From Paraphaeosphaeria minitans (Eukaryota > Ascomycota > Dothideomycetes > Pleosporales > Didymosphaeriaceae), in NCBI GenBank assembly GCA_015832175.1, contig WJXW01000009.1, positions 372,001-436,000 on the forward strand: DNA of 64,000 nt. Direction: 5' to 3'. The notes under the pieces were generated by a model that searched no databases, was not told the origin of the DNA, and saw nothing but the letters and a program-made list of their open reading frames with translations. A program made the position numbers and the translations under genes. This document shows positions 1-10,138 of the stretch, piece after piece. Numbering within the stretch: the first letter of the stretch is position 1; the number at the start of each line of letters is the position of its first letter.

Positions 1-783
1 GAACATGTCAATCTGGCCAGCTGCGACGTAACAAAAGTCCAATGCCGCGGAGCCGTTAGAACGGATGCTGTGCACCATGGCGCCACCGGCCTCCTTGTCC
101 GTCATCAAGGCCTGGGCCATCGACGTGCGGAGCGCCCAATTGGGACCGGAGCGTTGGGAGCCCCACTCGACAGCTACGAGGGCCTCGTTCAGCGAGGGCA
201 GGGGCTTCGGGACAGTGGTCAAGGGAAGACGGCGCGTCAGACCCGTGGCGGTGGTCAAGAAGGCGCCCTGCCACTTGATGGCCGTGAACAAGTCGCCGCG
301 GAAGGGGTTGTAAACCACCCCGACGAACGGCTTCTTCTCAATCGTCAGGGCCAGAGACACGGCGGTGTTAGGAAAGCCGTGAATAAAGTTGAGCGTCCCG
401 TCGATGGGATCACACACAAACGTCGGCTTGTCCTCGAGCTTGTCGCCCGTCTTGAACCCCTCCTCACCGAGGAAACCGAAGGCCGGATAGGTCGAGGTGA
501 GACGGTCTTGCACCATCTTCTCAACTGCCTTATCCGTGGCGGTGACCCGGTCGGAGGAGTTCTTCTTGGTATCAGAGTCACCCACAGAGTGGTCCGCATC
601 GATCATCATTTGGCCGGCCGCGCGGGCAATGTCAACGAGATCGTCCTTGATCTCGCGAAGCATGGCCTCAGTCAGGTCGAGAGCAGCGAGGAAGTCGATC
701 CGCTGCTGGGCATTGGGTGTAGATGGACCCGCAGAGTTGGGCGCAGTGGCCGGCGGCGTAAGTAGAGCATCCATGGCCTGCAT
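1..783 (-). CDS. Inositol monophosphatase family protein, QutG-like (3' end outside window)
   Basis: A 261-codon open frame runs from an ATG at 783 to the window edge, so the C-terminus is missing. A second in-frame ATG at 774 is an equally possible start; an in-frame stop lies just upstream (787-789). The protein carries the metal-binding signatures of the Mg2+-dependent inositol-phosphatase superfamily: GEE at about residues 106-108 and DPIDGTLNFIHGFP from about residue 125. The later part (VYNPFRGDLFTAIKWQGAF, then NGSAALDFCYVAAGQ) looks closer to fungal QutG, the phosphatase-like protein of the quinate cluster, than to yeast Inm1; that is a judgement from memory of the family. The expected role is hydrolysis of inositol monophosphate or a related sugar phosphate in the cytosol. 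Whether a quinate cluster lies beyond the window cannot be seen. No intron is visible in the part present. Confidence 0.9.
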   Translation of the reverse strand, partial: MQAMDALLTPPATAPNSAGPSTPNAQQRIDFLAALDLTEAMLREIKDDLVDIARAAGQMMIDADHSVGDSDTKKNSSDRVTATDKAVEKMVQDRLTSTYPAFGFLGEEGFKTGDKLEDKPTFVCDPIDGTLNFIHGFPNTAVSLALTIEKKPFVGVVYNPFRGDLFTAIKWQGAFLTTATGLTRRLPLTTVPKPLPSLNEALVAVEWGSQRSGPNWALRTSMAQALMTDKEAGGAMVHSIRSNGSAALDFCYVAAGQIDMF

Positions 784-2013
784 GGATTCAGAATTGGAGG
801 TAACGAAAACATCCATTGAACAAGTTGTAGTTATTGTTGGCTGTTTCGAGGTGTGGTATGAGACGGTCCGATCCTGCCCAATAGGTCTTGCCTTGGGTAG
901 TTTAGTCGCGGTAGTTTTGCGTTTAGTTGCAGAACAAGCGAGCGAGGTCGGTCTGGAGTTCATATTCAATCCCCGAGGTGCACATATATGTAGGGTCTGT
1001 ATGCCTTTGGCAGCGTGCAAATACAATGCTCTTCCACAACATTGTGTTACCTGGGATGAAAGAGCATAGCCTATGCTGTGCAACGAGCTTGCTGTGAAAG
1101 ACGCCATTGTGTTCAAGGGAGTCCGGTTTATCCTCAACTGCGCCGAAATATCTTTGAGAGATTGTGCGTTGATAGATTGGTGCGAGTCGTACCTGATGCA
1201 TCTACGCTGGGCTCGGTGTTATACATAGATCCCATGCAAATTCGTGAGTGCATATGATTACCTGCAATGGAGGCCGTTAGAGCCTTCGATCTGAAGGTCG
1301 CAGACGGGCTACAATGGGATCGAATCTTTTTCGGATTAAAAGCACTGTTAACTGGAACAGGTAGTCGCAAGACGGCGTAAGTCTCATACTTCAGAGCATA
1401 CAGCAACATTCAGTCCCACTCCTAACGTTTTGCATTAGGCTTGAGAAAAGCGATTTTGGTTCAATGAGTGCGTTCAGACGACGGAGTATCTCTCTTCGAC
1501 TGGTGAGACGATCGTACGACTTGAGGCCGGACAGATATCTGTAGGCCTACGTGCGAAGATGCACTAAAGCCCGCACAATATCTCGTCGCAAGCAGAATGA
1601 AAGCGTTATAATTGGAGCATGGTGGTCGGAAATGTGCGTTCTCACATGCATGATGTGCAGCATTTGACGCTGGATTTGCTTAGTCACGTAAAATAGCGTC
1701 ATGAAGCCACGGAAGTCGGAACCGAGGTACAGGTGTCTTTCGTCTTCACATAGCTCAAAGGCCGACAGGCTTCTGACCCATACCTATACTCATTGTCCAA
1801 TCCCTCTGAACATTTGCACATTGAAGCAGTTGCTCTCCATGTAGTCGTCCCCTTTAAAGGTTTCGATGTTCCACTATCAAAAGCTCAGGCGAAGAACACC
1901 ACGTGACCTTCCCCTAGAGAGCCTGTTTCACGCTGTCGTTATCTGAAATGTTGGGAATTTCCACGGGTTGGTTGCCAGAGGAACACGCGAAAGCTTGCTT
2001 GGAGGGACGAAAC
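784..2013. other. Intergenic region between divergent genes
   Basis: Shared upstream region of the phosphatase (-) and the F-box-like gene (+). Only short, unconvincing reading frames are present. I see no repeat, tRNA or recognisable element here. Confidence 0.6.
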
Positions 2014-3055
2014 ATGACGGCAGAGCCTATCTACATTAACGTGTATAGCATACAGCTTCCTGTCCTGGATTAAGACTAACTTGACAGACAGTGTACCACA
2101 GATATGGCTGCCAAAGAGAGAAGCTCGTGCCTTGAGGCAATCTCTCGCAAACATAACACCACAGAGCGCTAAACCCCAGGCCCAGTCCCCGTTGTTCGCG
2201 GTCCTCCCGAGCGAAGTCCGCAATCTTATCTTCGAATACGCAATTTGCCAAAGAATTGATCCCGATCCCCATGAATCGCCTCCTGAAACTCAAAATGCCC
2301 GTTGCCGGCCTCACCATGAGCGACATCCAGTGATTCATACAGCTCTGTTGCGCACATGCCGCCTTGTCTACACTGAGACGCGTACTTTACCTTTGCGGAG
2401 CGCAACGCATCACGTCTACGGGGATCAATCCTTAAGCTACAACTCTGACGATTGGGATCACTTTTTGTTCCACATGTCTAGCCAGTCAGGCAAAAATTTG
2501 CATCATCTCCACTCGACCAGTCGGCGGCTTCCCGACTTTACGAAGCACCTACAACTTCATCTGCAGTGGAGGAAAATCACATGGACAATCCTCGCTTCCA
2601 ACTGGGACTTTGAGGATGAGTGGGAAACCCCAAAATTCAGCTACGCTGAGAAGATATCACCCAAGCTCAACGGCATCTTATTCCCAAATACCTGCCGCGA
2701 AGTAAATCTGGAGCTCGAAGTGCTGAGGAAGAACCCGACGCACCGGAGAGCATTACGAGCAATCTCTGATAAGTCACGAGAGATTCAACTTACTCGGCGG
2801 GATGGGTCGAAAATTGAGCTGGACGAGGAATACTGCATGGAATATACGTGGGAGGGCCAGATCTGGCAACCTGGCGATTGGGAACATGGGCACGGAGCCT
2901 ACGTAGGTGCTACGTATCATACGATCCGCCTTTGCTGGCGGGCAAGGGAGCCTGAAAGGGAGTACATGCACCACGATCACTGGGACTGTTTGCGAAGTGA
3001 GAAGATCAAGAGGATACCGTCTGGGTATGATTCTGAAAAGGAAGAGGACGCATGA
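2014..3055 (+). CDS. F-box-like fungal orphan protein (DUF7730/2EXR-type)
   Basis: Proposed exons 2014-2042 and 2092-3055. The long frame has no ATG near its beginning. An ATG at 2014 in good context (aaacATGac) plus a 49-nt intron (GTATAG donor, GACTAAC branch, ACAG acceptor) joins in phase and gives MTAEPIYINV before the long exon. The protein is about 330 residues. Residues about 45-65 (LFAVLPSEVRNLIFEYAI) match the short F-box-like N-terminal motif of a very large family of fungal proteins, followed by the usual LLRTCRLVYTETRTLPL helix. Such proteins are mostly uncharacterised; a role as a substrate adaptor is only an analogy. The C-terminus is charged (KEEDA). The gene model is good, the function unknown. 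Confidence 0.75.
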
Positions 3056-3439
3056 AGATGCTGTTGAATACACGGCTCAGGACCACCACACGCCATCATG
3101 ACCAAATAAAATAGCTGACATAGAAATCGGAATTCGCATATCTACAAGCAATGTTACAGGATAGTTTTACAATTGCACCGGCCCCCAGCGAGTGCCACTC
3201 ACGCGATTCTCGCCCGATGAGTGACCACCAGCTTTCGGATCCCCCCCTCCTCGCGAGCGCGTCCCCATTCACCGCAAAGAATCCTCATACTTGCGAAACG
3301 CTGGACCACAACGCCTTTCTCTTCTCCAAGATACTACTTTGCCTCTGAACGTTCGCACTTACTGGAGCCTGAACAAGCCTCCATGCATGCCACAAACGCG
3401 AGTCAGCCGTCGCCCAACTGTCTCCTTGAACTACCCCAG

Positions 3440-4560
3440 GTTTTCATTAATATCGATAAAGTAGCTGTCGGCTGCTCCGGACATTGATGACAGCATGTGC
3501 TCCATTCTTGCGAAGTTGAGGGGCTCCTGCCGCGGCCGATAGGTAATGGTCGAGCTCGACAGACTCACTGAATATGTTTCGAGTCTCTGAATCTCCAATC
3601 AAGACCGCAAGTTCTGGCTGTACCGGGTAACGTTCGTCTGTCAACGAGCACTCTTCGTGGACGTCATGCAGGAGTTCCTTACAACAGGTGACAAGGAAGA
3701 CGAGGATCTTTTTGCTGTATGTAAAGACAGAAGATGGCATGGCGGTGATGTCTTGTTAGTAGAAAGATGACAACTGGCACAATCATGCCATAAGCTTTCT
3801 TGTCCCATTGGTCCAAGATCATCTGCTTCTGTTTGGGCTCGTTTTGTCGCGTTTCCAAGATAGGCTTCCAGAAATACACCAAAGTCAAGCTCTGTTGCGG
3901 CGAAAGTGGTAGGTAAGTGGCAAGCGCGCGCACATTGGAGAGTTATGAGCAGGGCCGCCTTTTTTCAGAAAGATCTTCGAGATTGACATACGGACAAGAT
4001 GGTCTCATCGATGACCAGGTCTTCGCGCACCTCCAGAGGCCTGGGAGCCTTTCGATCCAAGAAATTCGCAAAGTCGGGGCGATGCGGCTCAGGCATATCA
4101 GGCCATACCCTCAACAATAAGCTGCGCTGCTTGGTGGATGACCTCTTCTTCCATCGGTTTTGGGACTCTCCCAACGCAATTTGCGGTTGGCTTTCACCAT
4201 GCATAGAAGTAGTGATACGGGTGTCGCTGAAGCCCTCAAGCAGTACCCATTCTCAACTCTACCCACTCTTCACCTGTCCCCGAGGGACGCGTCCTGGTAC
4301 TCGGCTGCAATGCCTCCATCTGGCTGCGCTGATCGCTTGTTGTTGCGCACAAAGTACGGTGAAGATATGCACCGATCAGTCCACGCAACGCGGGAACAAA
4401 GACGATTACCTGCAGTTAATGGGACGAGCAAGTACACACCGATGCACTTTGCCAATGGGGCAGCCTGCCGTTGGCCGCGATGATTGCGTTGTCGACAAAG
4501 TAACGGGCGTACGAAACTTGGCACAGGACTGGCCACCACATGCGTCAAATCTCGATCGAA
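3440..4560 (-). pseudogene. Possible decayed or multi-intron gene, unidentified
   Basis: Several minus-strand segments read like protein but lie in different frames. A piece near 4530-4280 gives YARYFVDNAIIAANGR and VPALRGLIGAYLHRTL, interrupted by a stop. A piece near 4110-3965 gives FANFLDRKAPRPLEVRED and LVIDETILSVCQSRRSF. A piece near 3930-3760 gives QSLTLVYFWKPILETRQ and a hydrophobic end (GMIVPVVIFLLT), and a piece near 3745-3450 gives SVFTYSKKILVFLVTCCK. Some joins could be short introns (for example CTACTAACAAG near 3755), but I could not build one continuous model. I do not recognise the family. It may be a pseudogene, a gene with several small introns, or chance. Confidence 0.25.
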
Positions 4561-5817
4561 TCCTCGCTCATAAAACGCCCGAGCTGCAGGACGACACAGC
4601 AGCGCACAGCAGCGCCCGTCAGGCCTCAGCACTGTGGCTATACGCCCAAGGTTGCACGAATTTCCGGGGATGTTTCGACCATGCAAGCCAGGGAAGGACG
4701 AAGGCCCCAGAATAGGCACATGCGGAAGCGCAGGCGCCCAACGTGCTGCTCGAGGCGCGAAAGACGCCGCATCTGATCACACACGAGATTACAGATGCAA
4801 GACTTGACCCATGTCTGTTTGTGAGAAAATGTAAGCCAGGCGATGGTAGGTAGCATCTCCCGACGGCCAGGATTTCGGACCGACGGCTAGACTCCCTACC
4901 TACCTATCGACGTCTGGCGGATAGCCGCGTCGGTTGCGGCTGGCTACTATCTTTCACCGCATGAGGCTGTTGGCATCATGGGCAGCACTATCTCTGGCTT
5001 CATTCTGGCAGCGCTCGATACTGGCGCACAAAAATGAGGCGGATGAAGAGCGGAGGTGTCGTCTCTTCCGGACATCTGCCGGTTCCCTTCGCATCTGGCA
5101 CCGGAAGGACGGGCGGCATGTTTGGATGCAGCGAGTCGTGCGATTCAAGGAGGTTTGTCCGAGCGTCTTCCAAAAAAGCTTCTGGAAGGTCTCGTACGAA
5201 GATCATGCCGAGATCAGGTCGGTAGCGCGAGGCGAAATTGTGCGAACAAAGGACCACTACTGCGCCGCAACGGAGGGAGCGCTCTTCAATCTTTCTAGTG
5301 CTGTTAACGCTCTTGTAAAAGTCCCTTGTCAGTTGTCAGGCCTCGCAGAAGATTTGCGAGCTTGTCGCTGGGGGCAGGATGGAAAGCCATCTGGCACTGG
5401 CCAGTAGCTGACAGACTTTGAGACGACGCGCAATAAATAATGCGTAAAGGGCGCGGCAAGGGGCGTCCTTCCCCGACTCAACCATGTGCCTGGGACGCTG
5501 CCGCGTGGGGAAGCGCATCCTCCTGCATTGTATCTGGACAAGGCGGTCAAGCTGTCCATTCACCCGCCATGGTTTCCCTTGCGTGTTGACACACACTTGA
5601 ACTCGCGCTGTGTACACGTCATGACCAAGCTGGGTAGAGTCCTCGGCCTTGGTTTGCTTCTTGCTGCGCCGTTGGGCGTGCAATGGGGGAGCTGGGGGAT
5701 GCGTGGGCAAGCGCCAGGCTTTGTTTGTCCAGCCCCCGTGTCGCGTCCTCGAGCCGGCCACTGATGGGCCGAGGAAAAAACGCCCGACAGTTGCCCAAGC
5801 AAAGCACCGTGAGCACG

Positions 5818-5841
5818 GGTGGTGGTGGTGGTGGTGGTGGT
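5818..5841 (+). repeat. (GGT)8 trinucleotide repeat
   Basis: Eight uninterrupted GGT units in intergenic DNA. Confidence 0.95.
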
Positions 5842-6904
5842 CGGCGTGGGGTGGGATTTGCTTGATCGATTTGGGGTAGATACGATAGGTACGTAGGTAC
5901 CTACCCAAGCCGTCTCGCTCCGCTTTATGTGCAACGGACGGGGGAGAAGGAAAGCAAGGAGCGCGGCTGCCCGCTGCCCCGTTGCTGCTCCAGGCCGTCT
6001 GATTGCTCTGGCGCTTTCTTTTTCTCCAAGGGTATCCTGCTCGCCCATGCGAGTCAAGGCTGCCCTGTACATGTCCCTGCGGGTCGAGTATAAAGCATAG
6101 CTCTCCCCACACCAGGGCGCTCATCGTCTTTCCCATCAGGCATACTCGACCACTAGCTACTTCCATACGGTATCCTGACCTGAACTTGGAAGATCCTCAT
6201 TAATCTGCCTTGCACATCAATCCACACCTGCATCCTCGCCTCCAGCTCGTCGGATCATCCGGACCAGCATATCCAGGCACCGCCCAGTCTTAACAGCCCC
6301 AACTACGTCTTGCATATCGGCGTCAAGTCTCAGTACCTAAAAGAGATCGTGAGTAAGCCCCATTCTGCAGCCCCTCCCCTATTTGCGCTGTACTCCATGG
6401 CGCTGTCATTTGCTTGGTCTCGGCTCCCATGCTGCCAACGCATCCACATCAGCCCTGCGTGCCTCTGATATTAAATCTGACTCACCATGCCCAGGCTCCT
6501 CTTGCATCGCATTCAGCCATAATCCGTTTCCGAGATCCTGCCTCGGGAGTTGCAAATCAGCTATTCCGATTCTGCCAACGAATTCATTAGCTGTCCGAAG
6601 CCAGCTCCTTCCTGCACTCCTAGCGCCTCCCCAAATCTGCTTTCCAGCCGAGAGACACGCACGCATTCTCTTATCCTCTCCACCGGACCCAACTATATAG
6701 CCTTGCTCCCCAGCTTTACCCCAGCTTTACCCCAGGCCACACCATTCTGCTCAGCATCTTCCAGCGTTCGTAGCCATCCACCGGTTGACTCGTCATCACA
6801 GCGTCTCTTGAGTACATTACTCTACCACGAATCTTCTCCCTGTTGGCCACATTTGCCCTCAGTCTTGTTCAATCTCAAGCCAGACCATCTCGACACATAG
6901 CACA

Positions 6905-7129
6905 ATGCCTTCCCAGCAATCAGCCAACAACCAGCGCCACCGCCTGGCCATCTACACCAGCTCCAATCTTGGTCACGATGTCAGCGTAGCTTTCAAGGCC
7001 GGCAGCACCTTCTCGCGATCAATTCAAGAGTTCAACGAGACCCCTGCGCCACCTCCGTCTCCCATCGACTTCTCTTTCCCGTCGACACCGGCTGAGCAGA
7101 GGAGTCGTGCTGGAAGCGAATCGAACTGA
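6905..7129 (+). CDS. Small hypothetical protein, 74 residues
   Basis: An intronless 75-codon frame opens with an ATG in favourable context (agcacaATGcc) after a long C/T-rich leader typical of highly expressed fungal genes. The protein is polar: a Q/N-rich start, a central SSNLGHDVSVAFKAGSTFSR, a proline-rich PAPPPSPIDFSFP segment and a serine-rich end (GSESN). No signal peptide, membrane segment or known domain is visible. The ordered composition and the leader argue for a real gene, probably a small fungal protein of unknown role. The alternative is a chance frame. Confidence 0.5.
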   Translation: MPSQQSANNQRHRLAIYTSSNLGHDVSVAFKAGSTFSRSIQEFNETPAPPPSPIDFSFPSTPAEQRSRAGSESN

Positions 7130-10100
7130 GCCCACCGCAGACAACCTTTGGCGGCGACTCTTCGACATTTGTTTTCATCATGATATTGCATTTAGCGGGC
7201 AGGTTATAAAACTGTCACGATCAGGAACACGGCACGGGGTTGGGGATACATGGGCGTGTGGTTCGATCTCCATTACCTTACCCACTGGATCTTCTTGGGC
7301 AACACACTTAATGGGGTCTCATTGTTCGTGCGTTGACCGCTGCATTCGCGCTTGCTTTTCGTAGAATACCCTTCTTGCTCATTGTACTTTTGGTTTCGAT
7401 AGACTTGGAGCCACCGGCTCTTGTACGCTCGTGCGCAATCTTTTTTTATTCCCACGATTGTCCTTGTTCGCGCAGTCCTGGATAGGAGAACATGGTGTTT
7501 GGCAGTCACAGAAGTCATCCATTTCCATCGGTGTCGTTTATTCAATGTGAATCATCCGCTGCCACACTTGTCAGACGGCACGTAACCGTCTTGCTCACCA
7601 TCGCGAATGTCAACGTCTCAGACATTTGAAATCAGCGTTCGCGTTTAGGTAGGTTCGTGATAGCGGAACGAGAGGCCATACGTAGTCCGCCCCCTCTCCC
7701 ACCAACGCTCCACTTTCCGCATGGAGAAGCGTTGCAACTGTGACGAGGACGCCATCAGCTTATCTCGTTTCTCCGCGGGAAATCCCACGCTCTCCCGCAC
7801 CCGCCCGGGCCGAAGTGCTCGTATTACGCCCGACAAGCATGCCGCTGCTTGGCCTGATTGTTTGCTTACCTAGCCTCTTTCACCGCCATGGTGATGATCG
7901 TTCAATCAGGTCCCGCATCGAAACGCATCGCGCCGCTCCGCTCCTGCTTTGGGAAACCCACTTCTGCCCAGTTGCATCGGTGAGTGTGACCATCACGTCA
8001 ACTTCCATCCACCGCACTTGGGCCCCTTCACTGCCTCATTCCTCCGCCAGGGGGCCACATAAGACGTCGGTCCAGCGCGCGAGTATGCACCATCAATCAT
8101 AGGTAACAGGTTCATAGCGTCTGGGGTTGGCATGCATGGAACTTTGACAGAAGGCGGAAAGCATCTGGAACAATGTGCCAGGCGGCACGGTAGGTAGGTA
8201 CGGTATTCTTGTCACACGGCTATTGTTGGACAGTAGTCCTCTGGCATCCTGGTTTCCGGATAATCACACGTGGGCTGAATGCGTATCCAGCACCGCAGGC
8301 TTCTTCGCTTCTTCTGTCGGCATGCGTGGATGCTGACACCTTCCTTTTGCAATCCCAGGCGTGGGCGCGCTCATGTCGTTCCTTTGTTGCTGCGGCACGA
8401 ATCGCTCGTCGAACGGCCGTGACTCGTGTAAAGCGCATTGAGACAATCCAGGATGACCTTTTGTCCTTGACACCCTTCCTGATCCTGATCCTGTCCCTGT
8501 TCTTGTTCTAGTTCCTGTTCCAGGCGTGGTGGATCCTCTTCGCGTGGCCCAACGGCACTGCATCCGCCCTGCCGCCTGTGGGGTGCAGGGATCGCGAGTT
8601 GGCCGCGAATCCTCTGCATCGCGGATCACGTCGCATCATGGCCAGAAAACGTAATTGCCCGGCATTAACGTCGCCCTACATGCCTTCGCAACGTCTCGCG
8701 GATTTCCCACCGACTGTGGGTTTGGTCGCCGTCGCTTTTCAGGATGCAGACCTAGCTCGAAGACCGGACGGGTAGGTAGGTAGGTAGGTAGGTAGGTACC
8801 TAGCGATGCGACTGTGCCTCGCAATACCCAAGGCGTGCGAGCAGGATCCATGACGCCGAATTACGAGACGCCTGTCTCCCGTTTGTGGTATGTATACGGA
8901 GGAATACCGCATTGCAGGTGAGCCCCGTTCGCGTTCCGCCGCCACGTTCAGCCGCCGCGTTCACACCCACACCCACGAATACGGGGAAGCCTGTCCCTTC
9001 TCCACCCTTCTCCACATCCATCCGCCTGGACAAAGACGGATGCAATCGAATTTACCCAAACTTTACCGCACGCGCGCCTTGACTCCTAGGTAGTCGGCGC
9101 TGAACCTCCGCGGATCGAGCCTATAGCCTCCTCCCACCTTTCGGATGGCCTGCCCGCGGATGCATCGAACCGGTCCGCGTCGAAAGGAGAAGGCAATACG
9201 AGTACCTTTGCTGACTTGTGCCCGCTCGCACCGACTGTTCGAGGGCAGGGACAGTGCGCCAGCCTGGTCCGTGTTCTGCTTCTTTGATATCGTGAGACCT
9301 GAGACGACACGCTGGCCCCTGCGATATTGCTATGCTGATTCATGGGGCTGACAACAGGGTGTTTGACGTTGCATCCATTGCAGTGTTAGTTTGCAAGTCC
9401 GGGAAGGTAGGTACATCATTCTACCTCACACAGACTCCTTGTGAGAAGTCCGAACGACGAGGTCTGAAAATCCACCATCAACTGCAGTCGTACGGGCCGC
9501 ATTCGGGCGATGTAGGCTGTACTGCGTATGGAGTTGAAGCATCCTACTCCTAGCTTGATCCCGTCCTCGAGCGTCCACCCCATTTCCACGTGCTGTAGGT
9601 ACCTATGGTACCTTCGTCAGCAATTTTGTTGTTGCAACTTGCCCGACTTCGCTAGATATGGCTCCTGTGCGTTCAAGCACACATCGGTCCAGGTACCAGA
9701 ACGCTTTGATTGGCACCAGCAGGGACTACACGTGAACTCGTAGTGATCTAAAGAGAGGATGAAGCTTCGCTGTGGGTTATGCGCGGCAAGAGCTGATCTC
9801 TTATCTGGTCTCGCCACAACCGTGAGATGACCGTATTTCCTGTACATCTGCATGCGCACCCACATGTATCACAGGGACACAACGAATTGTTGCCAATACA
9901 CTCAGATTCAACATCGTATACATCTATCGTACAACAAAGCTCGTGCCCGTTCCATCTACACCGTCTTCCACGCAGCCAAGCACCACATTTGCATAATATC
10001 TATACAGTAAAAACGCCCACCCATGCTGATCTTCATATCTATACATCCCCAATCAATGTTTACAACCTTCTATCCCCATGTGTTGTACATTTCGACGCTT

Positions 10101-10138
10101 CACACGAATCAGAAAACACAGGGTAACCAGGAAAGCAC
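7130..10138. other. Three-kilobase intergenic region
   Basis: Between the small gene and the 3' end of the PPR-like gene. Reading frames here are short and overlap on both strands with no family resemblance. It contains several TAGG/CCTA runs (about 8191-8200, 8771-8798, 9404-9411, 9596-9606). Nothing else is recognised. Confidence 0.5.
8771..8798 (+). repeat. (GGTA)7 microsatellite
   Basis: Seven GGTA units followed by CCTAG. It belongs to the TAGG/CCTA microsatellites scattered through the intergenic DNA of this window. Confidence 0.95.

Larger units (their letters stand above)
3056..6904. other. Gene-poor stretch with long pyrimidine-rich leader at its right end
   Basis: Apart from the doubtful decayed gene listed separately (about 3440-4560, -) I see no supported gene. 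Reading frames around 4934-5407 and 5336-6166 lack family resemblance, and the latter is driven by a GGT/CCA repeat. From about 6180 to 6900 the DNA is C/T-rich and looks like promoter and 5' leader of the small gene at 6905; a GTGAGT at 6349 could be a leader-intron donor. Confidence 0.5.

Noticed and set aside
4934..5407. 157-codon plus-strand frame starting with MRLATIFHRM
   Set aside because: Overlaps several other frames of similar length, has no domain, and ends without supporting context.
5336..6166. 276-codon minus-strand frame
   Set aside because: Contains a histidine run that is only the GGT/CCA repeat, and mixed low-quality sequence; it looks like chance.
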